Source: Hermatobates lingyangjiaoensis (lineage: Eukaryota; Arthropoda; Insecta; Hemiptera; Hermatobatidae). Taken from it: DNA of 64,000 nucleotides. The translations under genes and the position numbers were made by a program. Of this stretch, positions 1-11,035 are shown in pieces. Location: contig JAPFBL010000049.1 of NCBI GenBank assembly GCA_026182355.1, positions 1,984,001 through 2,048,000 of the forward strand, given 5' to 3'. The stretch's first letter is position 1, and each line of letters starts with the position of its first letter. The notes under the pieces are model-generated. The model was not told the origin of the DNA. It was given only the letters and a program-made list of their open reading frames with translations, and did not search any database.

Positions 1-949
1 TAAATAAAGTTTTGTATAATCATAAATGCATTTTAAAGTTCTGAAAGATTTGCTAACTGACATCTTTTAGATTCATGAGTAATCAAATCTAGTCAAAGTA
101 ATTTTGGCTAATAATGTGTATTATTTTGACCTATTTTTGGGATATTCAATAACGTTTCTTAAAATAATCATTTGAATTTGAAATAATGGTTAGACCCTAT
201 ATATTAAATAATGATACGACACATTTTGACATCAAAAAATCTGGTCATGTTTGCAAAAAGTGATATTACCTCTGACGTAGGGTATTCCTTCTTATTGATC
301 TTTAGAGGTAGATGATATGTAATTAATTTATTTGAAAATACCAATTAAGTTCATTTAATCATTAAAATCGGCAAAATAAAATTAATTTAAATATTCTCGC
401 AGTTGGTAGGAATTTGGTATTGAAATGGTTCTAATACGATTGCTCCAGGGTTTGTTATGTTGTTTTTAACAACGTTTTCTTAATGGCGTCGTTTTGATTA
501 GAAAGAAAAATCAGGCGCGAGGGAGTTGAAGTCACGCCACCTTCCATGCCTAGATCTCTATTCGACCCGCAAGTGGAAGATTACCTAGCGTCGTATTTGG
601 ATAGGTAGACACGCACCAGTCTCTGCTTTGTGAATTCCCTCCGTCATCGTTAACATCCTTGTGGGAGACGTGATCGTACACCCTAAAAAAAAAAAGGGAA
701 GTAATACTATTAAAGAAAAGCTAAACCAATCGAACGCTTTAAAAGTAGTTCCACGCTTTCAACTCTTGAACTTTCCATCATTCGAACAGATTCTCTTTGA
801 CGCTTGGCTAACGCTTTTGACATACATGCACATACCTACAATTCATGATAATATTAATAGCATAATGAAATTATTGCTATTAGGTAAGCAACATGAACAG
901 AAAATAATATTATGTACGGCTTTATGTTTCTTTACCATTCTTCAATCTC
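1..949. other. AT-rich non-coding DNA with a small GC-richer island
   Basis: No recognisable gene. About 480-660 is less AT-rich than its flanks and contains several CG dinucleotides, but no conserved protein motif can be read on either strand. The short open frame at 661-984 has no recognisable domain. Confidence 0.5.
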
Positions 950-1250
950 GACATTTGATCGATTTACATCTCTTAGGTTCTTAAAGCTCTTAAAGTTTTT
1001 TTCGTTGATATCTGTATGTAGGTGTGTATCTAAAAGTTTATCGGCATGCTACGGACCACACTATTTGATTGATCAAATCATATTTTACAAAAAAAAAACG
1101 GGCCCTTATAACCTAAATGTGCCATATTGTTATTTGCCAATACAACGTCATATGAAAGTTACTTTTTGGTCAAAATGTCTAAGAAACCTTCGTTTCCTAA
1201 ACTGCAAATTCTTGAGTATTAAATTTTGGCATTATTATGGAAATAAATAG
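950..1250 (+). repeat. decayed HINE/DINE-like fragment
   Basis: The order of short words matches the better copies at 18.97, 53.79 and 57.64 kb: a TATCTGTATGTAGGTGTGT stretch, then CTACGGACCA, TTGATTGATCAAATCATATT, a TTTTACAAAAA run and GGGCCCTTATAACCTA. It lacks a recognisable 5' sub-terminal repeat and any 3' hairpin, so it is an old fragment. Overlapping short open frames here are not coding. Confidence 0.5.
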
Positions 1251-1286
1251 CAGCAATAAAGAAAAAATCCAGAATGTTTTAATAAC

Positions 1287-1347
1287 TAGAAAGATATGTT
1301 TACAATGAACACAATAAACATTACAATGAAAGATATGTTTACAATGA
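1287..1347. repeat. short direct repeat
   Basis: The word GAAAGATATGTTTACAATGA occurs twice, with the related ACATTACAATGAA between the copies. This is a local duplication with no visible function. Confidence 0.6.
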
Positions 1348-1349
1348 AT

Positions 1350-2157
1350 CTAAAACTTCGTAGACAAAATACAGCTCCCTCCGTATAACACATTAATAAA
1401 ACTGTACAAAACAATTAGCATTTTTGAGAGGAGGAGCTGAATATTTTTAAATGAAATTACATGGACGGAGACAGATGTTATGGGACATTTAATAACTTGA
1501 GAAGATGTCTTTTTAATGTTAACTGCTAATTGTTAAACAATAAAATTAACAAGCTATAAAAAAATGTCAATAAATTTTTACTGTCACAAAAGACAATGAA
1601 GCTAGAAAGGCTGGAAACTCATATTATAATAATGGATACTCTGCTGCACTTAAGGTTTTATTTACATTGATTTACTCGAGTGAAATAAAATTTCTGATTG
1701 AAGGTTTGATAAAGAAATGTATTATTTTAATGAGTTAATATATGTATAGAAAGTAATATCCATAAACATAAAAAGTCGACTACAATCAGGTAGCATATGA
1801 TGTTCTTCAGAGTGACGGATGGTTGGTGTCTGTAGAAAGTGTTGTTACCAATCAACTCGTTGCTGCTTTTAGCAGATATTTAGTGAGATATATGGTGCTT
1901 AGGATGTTTAAGGACCCCATTGTTTTAGCAATATCCAAGTATGAAAAACATATATTTTGTCTTTTATTCTTTATGTGACAACACGGCTACACATTTTATA
2001 CTACAATAAACATAACATTTCATATTGAACATTGACTTATACAAATATTTCATGACTTTACAATCTTAAAAGAAAATTATTACACTGAAAATAACAAATA
2101 TTTATTCTTTTTTGCAGTAACATCTGTTGTTTGGAGTAAATAATCATTACCGTAAGC
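1350..2157. other. AT-rich intergenic DNA
   Basis: No open frame of note, no RNA gene and no clear repeat were seen up to the mariner insertion. Confidence 0.5.
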
Positions 2158-2159
2158 TA

Positions 2160-3085
2160 CGAGGTGTGTAAATAAAGTAGTGAGACTGATTTTTTTTTAA
2201 ATTTTCTATTCAAATATAATTACAATGTGATATTGTCACCTTCAAAATAGTTCCCTTCGGAAGCCACACAGCGCTGGAGACGGTCCTTCCAATCATTGTA
2301 GCATTGCTGGAACTCGGATTCTGGAATGGCCTTCAGCTGGTCGGTTACAGCAGTTTGTATGTTTTGTAGTGTCTCGAAATGAGTTCCCTTGAGGTGATTT
2401 TTCAATCTCGGGAAGAGGAAAAAGTCACAAGGACTCAAGTCTGGTGAATAAGTAGGCTGAGGAGCAACAGGAATGTTTTTACTGGCCAAAAACTCGTTTA
2501 TTGAGATGGCAGTGTGACAGGGCGCGTTGTCGTGATGCAACACCCACTTGTCTTTGATGTTTGGCCGCACACGAAGGACTCTTTTTCGAAGTCATTCGAA
2601 AATTTTCGATTTTTTCGATCATTCTGACTGTCAAGCGTCGATCTGAACGCACAAGGTTCCGTACTCTGTTGACATTTTCATCGGTGTTTGCACTTGAAGG
2701 CCTTCCGCTTCGTGGTTCATCTTCAATCGACTCTCTTTATTCTGAAAATTCCTTAAACCACCGAAAAACCTGTGCCCTTGATAAAACACGTTCTCCATAG
2801 GCCTCCTGAAGTTTTTCAAAAGTTTCGATTGCATTATGTCCAAGTCTGAAGCAAAATTTGATTGCACACCGCTGCTCAACTTTGAGGTCACTCATTTTTA
2901 AAACACTCAAGAAAAAACCATTTCACGAAAACCAACGCTACGGACAAACAAATGACTGTGGCGAGTTCAGATTCATACTGGAGGCGCATCACACGTGCAC
3001 CTGACGCTACTCAAGGCCACGCGTCTCCAGCGTTGCCAGATCGAAAGCGACGTTGCCAGTCTCACTACTTTATTTACACACCTCG
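2160..3085 (-). mobile_element. mariner-family transposon, complete ends, internally deleted
   Basis: The element is 926 bp and bounded by perfect 29-bp terminal inverted repeats (2160-2188 and 3057-3085) that begin CGAGGTGTGTAAATAAAGTA. A TA dinucleotide flanks each side (2158-2159 and 3086-3087), as expected for Tc1/mariner insertion. Typical mariners are about 1.3 kb, so some 350 bp are missing from the transposase interior. The matching TIRs suggest a fairly young insertion. It cannot be autonomous, but its ends could be mobilised in trans by a full-length relative. Confidence 0.95.
2220..2895 (-). pseudogene. mariner DD34D transposase, broken
   Basis: The minus-strand frame from the ATG at 2893-2895 starts with a mariner-type helix-turn-helix region (residues such as CAIKFCFRLGHNA and VFRWFKEF). 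It meets an in-frame stop at about codon 53, just after KEFSE. Further on, the middle of the protein, including the first catalytic Asp, is deleted. The C-terminal third (2220-2570) is open in another frame. It keeps HHDNAPCHTA and YSPDLSPCDFFLFP; the two aspartates are separated by exactly 34 residues, which defines the DD34D mariner catalytic pair. Deletion, stop and frame change together mean no active enzyme. The subfamily was not assigned. Confidence 0.93.
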
Positions 3086-3087
3086 TA

Positions 3088-4182
3088 TAACAGGCCTATC
3101 AGAAAAGCAAACTAACAATATCACATCCAAAAATTTTAGTTGACAAAATTGAAAACTTGCATGTCTTAATGAATCTCTTTGGGTTGTTTTTGGAAAGAAG
3201 CTGTTGATAACATAAATTCAAATTCATAGAATCGTTACTAATAGATAAATTAGTTAACGCAGGAACTTTAGGATAGATCATTAACGCAAGAATAAGTAAG
3301 AGCTAACTGACACGACGGTCGGGGGATAACTGAAATTGTCACCTCCTAGGACTACTCTTAGGGAGTTGTCATGTCGACCTCATTGCGGTGGTTAATTGAA
3401 AAGACCTGCTGGAAACTCGGAATAATCAAGGTTATACTTTTGTCATTTATTACGTAAAAGCTTGATATTACTTTAACGTGATTGTAACAGAGAAATAAAA
3501 GAATGATCATTGTATAGTTATACGAGACCTAGAGTAAAATAATGCCAAAACTTTACTGATTGCCCACTAGATTGATATTATGTTTACTTACCTTAAAGTT
3601 AAATGTAGGTTGCTCCAGACTTTTTTTAATAAAACATTAATTGCATTAAATTTGAGTTTAAACTGATGTTAACTTAGTAACTGCAATAAAATTATAACTA
3701 CAAAAAATTGAACTGTAGTAATTTCTTTATGAAATATTTACTGTTGAGAGTATCTATGGTGGCTGAAAAGTCTCCACCAGTTTGCAGAGCACTTCTGAGA
3801 CACAACAGTTTACTTTGACTTCAGTTAAATTCTTCGTCTTAAAAAAACAAATATGTGCAAAATAAAGTAAATTAATTATTTTTTATAACGAATTCGCTAC
3901 CCAAGTTTATTTTAAACAATGATTATATACCTCTCAATTATGTAATTTTGACCCTTCCAAAAAGTGAGACATTGAAATGAAAATGATGCTCAACGTAAGA
4001 GGAGACACAGTCTTCATGGGAAAGACCACTGTGGAATACTTATTTATCGCCAATACACCAGCGTGCTTATACCAGTGACGCCCATTCGTTTGAGTTGAAG
4101 CGATTGCTGTTTATTTTTTTTTTTTCATAGTACATCGCCTACTTGGGCATCAGTTCTGAATTTTGATGTAGCAGAGTGATAT
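3088..4182. other. AT-rich intergenic DNA
   Basis: No gene-like open frame or identified repeat was seen. The open frame at 3099-3281 minus starts within mariner flanking DNA and has no recognisable domain. Confidence 0.5.
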
Positions 4183-4277
4183 ACATATTACGATCATTAG
4201 TTGTGCAATCCGTAATTGTGTGGTATTTACTCATTCTGAGGTAAAATGGATAAATCAACAAAAGTCTCCACACAAAT

Positions 4278-4332
4278 GAAGTTTTATTCAACGCGTTTCG
4301 AACACTTTGTGTTCATCATCAGGAAGACACTA
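4278..4332 (-). ncRNA. hammerhead ribozyme motif, ACGCGT stem III
   Basis: Read on the minus strand: CTGATGA (4316-4322), a stem II of GAACAC-AAA-GTGTTC (6 bp), then GAAACGCGTT (4290-4299). The conserved GAA is followed by the self-complementary ACGCGT and then T as cleavage nucleotide. At least three stem I pairs (GAA with TTC) flank the core. All expected core positions are present, so this is the best-preserved motif of family A here. Hammerheads of this minimal type occur in PLE pseudo-LTRs. Confidence 0.75.
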
Positions 4333-4529
4333 TAATACAAATTATATCTAATTAGTTACAAAAATTAAAGTGAAATAATAAAATGCAATTAAGAGAATTC
4401 AAGACATATCCAAGGATGTGGTACTGGACCAACCCGTCAGTACCACATCCTTGGGTATGTCTTGAATTCTCATAATTGAATTTTATTATTTCACTATAAT
4501 TTTTGTAACCAATTAGATATAATTTGTAT

Positions 4530-4590
4530 TATAGTGTCTTCCTGATGATGAACACAAAATGATCGAAACGCGTTGAATAAAACTTCATTT
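4530..4590 (+). ncRNA. hammerhead ribozyme motif, paired inverted copy
   Basis: CTGATGA (4542-4548) and GAAACGCGTT (4565-4574) are intact. Stem II is weakened because GTGTTC has become ATGATC, leaving a mismatch. It is the mirror copy of the 4278-4332 motif. Confidence 0.65.
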
Positions 4591-4645
4591 GTGTGGAGAC
4601 TTTTGTTGGTTTATCCATTTTACCTCAGAATGACATATTATGATC

Positions 4646-5705
4646 TTACCTCCAGACCTGTACTGTATAATGTCCATAAATATATACGTTGAAGGTTATA
4701 TAAAATTACTACATTGATTTTAGAGGATTAGATCCAAAATAATAAAAATTAATTATGAGCTGATGTTGTTTAAACACAAATTGCTATTGTTTTTATTTGG
4801 TTGTATTTTATTTTCCTGAAATGATTTTGTCATCTTATATCGAAAAATGTATTGGTTATTGCTTTAATTTATTTTATTTGAGTGATAAATTTCATTTACT
4901 TCAGAGTTTTATATTTGACTATTTTCCAGTTTTTGTTGAAAAAAATATTATGACCTCTAAAAACTATTTTGAATTTCCAGATGTTATTATATTTTGTGGT
5001 AATTTGGTATTGGTTTAATATACTTCTAATCAAAAAACAGATTCATTTTCTTTGTTTTACGGGGGGGGGGGGGAAGGATTTTTGAGGGGGAATTTTTTCC
5101 CTGGGGGGTTTTTCCTCGTGGGATTTTTTGCTGCACCAATAATGAAGAGGTAACAAAGGTGTCATAAATACTTCGTTCTAAAGCCCTTGATAATACCGAA
5201 CAATTTTCGATGAAACATTAGGTCATAATTAATTATTATTTTGGCCTAATCCTCGAAAACCAATTTAGTATTTTGGACCTTCACTGGTCGAAAAACTATA
5301 TCAAGTTATATAAAAAAAATCATAATTAATATTACTCATAAATGAAACAGTATAAAAACGTGATATGCGTGATACATGTTATTTCACGTGTTTATGTGAA
5401 ATCTTTTTATATCCAAATAAGTACTATTAAATACTAACTACTTAATAAATAATTATAAGAATGACATTACAAATATGTATTTAGATCAATACATAAAACA
5501 AACTATTTTCCTAAGGAAACAGGGTAGATTATGGAGTTCTTATTCTACAGCCGGATTCCTTATGTCTAAAAACTCATTAAAAATTCCCGTCAATATTGGA
5601 CTCGTATTCTGTCCAATGAATTTATTTCAACAAATATCATTGTAGATTTTTACCCTATAGACACAATATATAGACACATTATATAGATATAGATAATATA
5701 TAGAC
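4646..5705. other. AT-rich DNA with a G-run and a short PLE fragment
   Basis: No gene was seen. A run of 13 G at 5061-5073 is followed by further G-runs. At 5381-5412 the stretch TTATTTCACGTGTTTATGTG matches the pseudo-LTR of the AGATCT-family PLE copies at 6.48 and 29.36 kb, and is a lone fragment. Confidence 0.55.
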
Positions 5706-5791
5706 ATTCTAACGTAGTCCAATCAGTTATTATGTGGTATTTACCCATTGAAGGGTAAAAAACTAATGAAATGCTCTCTACATATATAAAT

Positions 5792-5846
5792 TTAATGGCA
5801 TAACAACGCGTTTGAACACGTATTGTTCTTCCTCAGGCATTAGCTA
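5792..5846 (-). ncRNA. hammerhead motif, decayed
   Basis: On the minus strand CTGAGGA (5830-5836, N7 = G) is followed by a GAACA/GTGTTC stem II and CAAACGCGTT. The G of the expected GAAA has become C, so activity is doubtful. Confidence 0.55.
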
Positions 5847-6325
5847 AAAAATACAATGTCATCAGAGAGTTATCTATAGTACAAAGTAAATAAGGAAGAG
5901 AGTAAATAAGGGTAAATGTCTGTGGTACAACTGACTGGGAATAGGATGGACGTGGGTGAGGGTATGGGGTACATCTGTTTCCTATTAGAAGGCAGGTACA
6001 TTTCATTATTTTTTTTCCTGAAGGTTAGGCTGAGCCTTTACGTTTGCTCTAAGACTAAGTGTAGGAAACATATTGAAAATATAACACAGAGAACTATAAC
6101 GAAATACAAACAAATATAGGAATAAGGAGAAAATAGAACTTTTCTTTTATATAAATAAATTAAGAAAAGAGTCCTATTTTCTCCTTATTCCTATATTTGT
6201 TTGTATTTCGTTATAATTTTCTGTGTTATATTTTCAATATGTTTCCTACACTTAGTCTTAGAGCAAATGTAAAGGCTCAGCCTTTAGGGAAAAAAAATAA
6301 CAATGAAATGTACCTGCCTTCTAAT

Positions 6326-6521
6326 ATGAAACAGATCAATGATCAAACCACAATAAGAAATGGGAAAACAAGACTAAGATCTGAACAGTTGGGTTTTTGA
6401 CTCTGACGAAGACCGCTCGTTACGGTTGAAAGATCTTAGTCTTGTTTTCCCATTTCTTATTGTGGTTTGATCATTGATTGTTATTTCACGTGTTTATGTG
6501 AAATCTTGTTATGAAACAGAT
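6326..6521 (+). mobile_element. solo PLE pseudo-LTR foldback nested in an older hairpin
   Basis: The insert is 6337-6509. The 12-bp word TATGAAACAGAT lies on both sides (6325-6336 and 6510-6521) and occurs once, as a GAAACAGAT-containing segment, in the uninterrupted opposite arm, so it is a genuine target-site duplication. The insert begins with an inverted copy of its own distal part (CAATGATCAAACCACAATAA up to AAGATCT), followed by the forward pseudo-LTR with a hammerhead core and ending near TTTCACGTGTTTATGTGAAA. Same family as the copies at 10.9 and 29.2 kb. Confidence 0.8.
6397..6444 (+). ncRNA. hammerhead ribozyme motif, AGATCT stem III
   Basis: CTGACGA (6403-6409, N7 = C), stem II GACCG/CGGTT, then GAAAGATCTT (6428-6437). 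After GAA comes the self-complementary AGATCT and T. Stem I pairs GACT with AGTC perfectly. All core bases are in place, making it one of the better candidates for activity. Confidence 0.75.
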
Positions 6522-6681
6522 GTACACCCGATACCCTCACCCACGTCCAACCTTTTCCCAGTTAGTTGTATCACAGACACTTACCCTTAGGTTCGTACAC
6601 TCTTCCTTATTTTATTTTATTTTTATTTTGTACTATATTTACTTTGTACAACAGATAACTCTCTGATGATATTGTATTTTT

Positions 6682-6740
6682 TAGTTAATGTCTGAGGAAG
6701 AACACTACGTGTTTGAAACGCGTTGTTTATACCATTAATT
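6682..6740 (+). ncRNA. hammerhead ribozyme motif, ACGCGT stem III
   Basis: CTGAGGA (6692-6698), stem II GAACAC-TAC-GTGTTT, then GAAACGCGTT (6715-6724). It is the inverted partner of the decayed motif at 5792-5846 and keeps the GAAA box. Confidence 0.7.
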
Positions 6741-6785
6741 TTTTATATGTGGAGACCATTTATTAGCTTTTTACCCTCAAACCTT

Positions 6786-7676
6786 ACAATCAAGCCTTAT
6801 TACTGTATTTTGCACAAAGTTGGTAAACCTTCTCATGAAATTGTAAAAAACAGGTTTCTTTCTGAGTTTCTTCTTCATGAAATAGTTGTTTCATGATGTT
6901 CCATGTATAGTCTTATATATTTTTCTATTATTCATCAAATGTGGCAGATAGTATTGACATAAGAATGAATCCATATTAAATATATATGAACCTGTTTCTG
7001 TTTCTACTATTTTATGAGATAACTAATATTTTTTTTGCTGGAGTTGCTTAGCATTACGAATGATGAAACTTGCTTTGGTCCATATATTTTCTTCAGTTAA
7101 TAATTCCTTAACAAATTAAGAAATATAGAACATCTTTCTTGGTAAATATATTTCCTTGTTCGACTTATATTTCGTTTTGGCAGATATTCATCTTCCAATG
7201 TATTACTGCCAGTTTTCAACAAGGAGCCTTATGTGGATAACCACTTATCGAATCATTTGAATGATAACCTACCCTGTTATCTATTGCGTCTTGATGACAA
7301 CTTATTTTTTAAAATTTTGATTTCTTTACTTGAATGCTATTTTTAAATATGTTTATTTTGATTTTAATTTTTACTTACTTACTTCTTTTATTCGCCTCTT
7401 CTAGTTATATTAACTTTTTTGTAAACGTTATTAAATAGGTTAATGTTTTAAATATTTATGGACTCATAACAAAATCGTGGAACTATTTAAGCATACTTCA
7501 ATTCATAACACATTATTAATGAATAAACTAACAACCTGGAAGATAGTTTCACTGTATAAGAGGGATAAGATCCATAACTGGTTGAACGAGAAAGGATATT
7601 ACCGATATAGGTTGACATGTTCTACTTTAATTATTACTAACAACCTCTATAGTAATGGTATCTTTTAGTTCGATTA
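6786..7676. other. AT-rich intergenic DNA
   Basis: No recognisable gene, RNA or repeat. The open frame 7477-7668 has no familiar motif. Confidence 0.5.
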
Positions 7677-8261
7677 TTAATTTATCAGTATGAGATGAGT
7701 CCTCAAGATCTTTAGTATACATGTAGAAGGGTCTTTTAGAATTGAAATTTCGTGTAATAATAGATACTCTAGACTGTAGAGCACTAAAGAGCTAGGACAG
7801 GCCGGGCATATGGTCAGCAGTGATATGTGACTGTTCCGTGAGATTTGAAGTAGCTCCATTAATCCTGACAGTGGCTGATCTACTGTGAGAGTAATTAAGG
7901 TTAAACTGCAGAGTCTCTGATCCATTTGAAACCCATCTGGTATAACTCACATTTGTAATATTTGTCATTTTTGTTGTTGTGTTGTTTGCCTCTGCATTTG
8001 GGTTATATAGATCTTGACGAGAGAAGGTGGCAGAATATTGTGCCATTGTTAAATAATACCCATTATTGCAGTTATAAAGTATAATTGATGAGTATAATTT
8101 AGTTTAACTGAATAGTTGATACTGAGTGTGGGAGTAGAGACATGTAGAAGTGAAAGCAGTTGGGAGGTGTGGCACTGAGGTCGACACGGCTGCTCCTGGA
8201 ATAAGTCAGATCTAACAATGAACCAACCGTTTGTGCAGCTGCCACATTCCAAATCCATCAT
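7677..8261 (-). other. unidentified open frames, possible gene or element remnant
   Basis: Two neighbouring minus-strand frames of 70 codons (8049-8261) and 84 codons (7792-8046) lie in a patch with more GC than its surroundings. The second starts MAQYSATFSRQDLYNPNAEA and is rich in Asn, Thr and Ser, with several N-x-S/T sites. The two frames are separated by only 2 bp, and a third frame overlaps their end. I recognise no domain, cysteine pattern, membrane segment or catalytic motif. It may be an exon, a fossil element piece or chance; splice sites could not be assigned with confidence. Confidence 0.25.
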
Positions 8262-9296
8262 TCATTAGCTACTATCTTTAACTTTTGCTTTTCCGTTCTT
8301 TCCTTTTTACAGTTTTACACGGGTAAGTTAAACCCTTTTTGGTACAATTTAACTTAGTTAAGCTAAGTGTTTTTAAATTTGAATGTAACTTTCTACATTT
8401 CTTTATTATGCCTAATGAAAACGTATGATTGACAACCCATTGTTAAGGTTTACCATTACTAGAAGAGTAAAATATTGGCTTGATACAATATTAAAATAAT
8501 AAATAATTGAAACATCCAAACTCTATTACATTTAAAATATACTTTTTGATACATTTGACCAAAATGATTCAACAAATATTAATAAGCTTTGGATACAACT
8601 ATTGAAGCTTTGAATTAACTACGAATGGACAGTGTTTTGAAATCCTATGTCTGAGTATATCTATGAAATATCTATGTCTGAGTTCAATATCCAGTATAAG
8701 GAATACACGTAATTATTCCATATTCCACATCCATATCCGTGTTTAAGATATGATTAGGCATGGATTTGCTTTAAGATATGTCATCTGTGTGAGTATTTAA
8801 TGTGAGAAATATTCTTTTGTTAACCGTACAAGGTATTCCTAAAAAACGTAACTTGTATGGTTAGAAAATTAATAGTAGAATTTGGGATAAATGTATAGAT
8901 TAAAAAATAAATGAAACACTTAAAAGTGAAAGCAAAACATCACACATTGATAAAACGAAGCAATTATCAGTTATCTCCTGAAATGAATATGAAAAGAGAA
9001 GCAGTAGAAATGAAGTTGGTCTATCACCTACGCTATAGTACAATTGAGTTTAACAAATATTTTAGGCAGGTAATACTGAGCTAGTAAACGATTTGTTATT
9101 ATTTTAGTTCCATTTCTGCCTTTGTTTTATTTTAACAGAGTACATGACATAGTTAATCACACATGATTACTTAAAATAGAATATATTATATTTAGCCACT
9201 TTATATGACTTTCTAATCAATAATAATGAAATATTTCCTTTCCTTTAATAGAAATTGCTTATAATATACTTTCATATACATTATATGACAACAGCT

Positions 9297-9330
<34 letters not shown>

Positions 9331-10860
9331 TCTCTCTCTAATTTTTTTCTTACTGGTTTATCGCAAATGTATCAATCACATACTGACAATAGCTACAACG
9401 TGAGCGTGAGCTTCGACGCATGAGACAAATTGCTAATAATTGGTCACAGAAAGCTCTATTCAGTCGAGTAAGTGTGCCGAGTAATATTTGGTTTCAACCG
9501 AAGTCACAAGAAGGTGAGAAAGCTGAATCCCGAAAATCTACAATTGAGATAAAATAACAGGCAATGAACTTTCACAAATGCTCCGGTTTCCTTGATTAAT
9601 TTTATACATATTCAAAATAATGATCCAAGCTTTTATATGTGACAATAACTATTATTTTAATGTAAATTGGGATTATTACATGATTTTATAACTTAATTTC
9701 GATAGGAAATCTCAATTTTAGTAGCTTTTTCTGAGATGAATCCTCTTCTAATGTGTGAGTTCTGTTGTACCAAGGAATAGCAAAGCCCTAAAATCGTGAT
9801 ACCTTTAGTTTCTCTACTATTCACTCGAGTAGTCTGAGTCCATGACATGTGCCCTTAAGAATGTTGCCATTCTTAGAGTAGGAAGCACTCTCCCTCCTAC
9901 TGCTAAAATAAATGCTAGTAGAAGTAACTACTATTTACAGACCTGAAAACTAGATCTGGATCTCAAATATCAGTATTTCGTAATGCATATCCAAGCAAAT
10001 GGAATTAACATCACATTAGTTATCGAAATTTTGATAATTCATACCAACTAACAACAGTAGGTGTTGATTGATTATTCTCAGTACTAACCACAGTATTAAA
10101 AATTGCATTTAACATATTGATGCTATAATAGTGATCTAGAATCCATTTTGGCTTTATAATATTATATCAATATAATTTACACTGTAGGAAAAGGTTCACT
10201 ATTGTATGTATGAAAAAAATCATTCCTGACCTGTGTATTATCATTCAGTGTTATCTGAACTGAACCTATTACAATTTTTATGATAAGACGTGGAACATCT
10301 CTCACACATAGAGTAAAATGGTCCAGCCACATCCTTTCACCTATATTATTTAAAATATTTTATTCAAAATATATCAAACTTTGAGTGTGAAGATTATTTA
10401 ATGGCTTAATTGCCAAATTAATTAACTTAATAATTCACAAATAGAAAAGTGATACAGTAGCAAACATTGTTTTTTTTTTACATTCCTATTGAATTATAAA
10501 TTTCAAATGCTACCTGTACTGTATAAAATTAATGTATTTCTTATCTAATACTATAAAAAATTATAAGATAGATTATCTCGGAATAATGTTTACTATTAAT
10601 ACTATTTTTGCGTGATTAAGGGAATTGATTAATTTGTCGAGTGAACCAAAACAAGCAACAAAAAAATTAATTCTTTACTACCATACATTTAACAAATTAT
10701 TAAAAAAGATATCATAAATCAGATTTTTTATTCTTAACTCTTTTTTAAATTAATAAAAACACTTCTGCTACAATAACAATCCTTTTGTTAAAACTAATTC
10801 ACAATCACTTTTTTGATGGTGAATACAAATTTTTAGACTGTTATATTCAGCTACTAACAT
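8262..10860. other. AT-rich intergenic DNA with one microsatellite
   Basis: A (TC)n tract lies at 9295-9340. A short direct repeat containing TATGTCTGAGT occurs near 8646 and 8671, and a small inverted repeat TAACCGTACAAG/CTTGTATGGTTA near 8820-8865. Otherwise no gene or repeat was recognised. Confidence 0.5.
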
Positions 10861-10869
10861 GTACTATCA

Positions 10870-11035
10870 ACTTCCAAACAACAGTAAGAAATCAGAAAAA
10901 AGGCTAAGATCATTCAACCATAACAAGCGGTCTTTGTTAGAATCAAATCTTAACTTTTTTCCGATTTCTTCCTGTGGTTTGGACGTTGATTTTTATTTCA
11001 GGTGTTTATTATAAATTTTTCTTATTTATGTACTA
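10870..11035 (+). mobile_element. decayed PLE foldback of the AGATCT family
   Basis: An inverted part (CCAAACAACAGTAAGAAATC up to GGCTAAGATC) is followed by the forward part (TTTCTTCCTGTGGTTTGGAC, then TTTATTTCAGGTGTTTATTA). Both match the copies at 6.34 and 29.18 kb with many substitutions. The hammerhead on the minus strand (10903-10950) has CTAACAA for CTGACGA and GAATGATCTT for GAAAGATCTT, so it is dead. Confidence 0.65.

Larger units (their letters stand above)
4196..4632. mobile_element. PLE-derived foldback with two hammerhead cores
   Basis: The two arms (4231 to about 4437 and about 4440 to 4633) are near-perfect reverse complements and meet at GTGGTACTG/CAGTACCAC, giving a hairpin of about 195-bp arms. 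Each arm holds a hammerhead-type core. Direct repeats ACATATTACGATC (4183-4195) and ACATATTATGATC (4633-4645) differ by one base and look like a 13-bp target-site duplication. The left 35 bp outside the hairpin resemble the left edge of the element at about 5.71 kb, so both belong to one family. Assignment to Penelope-like elements rests on the hammerhead-bearing pseudo-LTR type, not on coding sequence. Confidence 0.75.
5710..6785. mobile_element. long PLE-derived hairpin with nested insertion
   Basis: Left arm 5749-6141 and right arm about 6168-6780 are inverted copies with some divergence. The loop is only about 25 bp, near AACTTTTCTTTTATATAAAT. Each arm carries an ACGCGT-type hammerhead core near its outer end. 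The right arm is longer because it is interrupted by a 173-bp insertion at 6337-6509. The left edge (TGTGGTATTTACCC) is shared with the 4.2 kb foldback. No coding sequence is preserved; the short open frames at 5916 and 6197 are products of the repeat. Confidence 0.75.

Noticed and set aside
9295..9340. CRISPR-like or regulatory repeat
   Set aside because: It is a simple (TC)n tract. No CRISPR array occurs anywhere in the window, and the genome is clearly eukaryotic.
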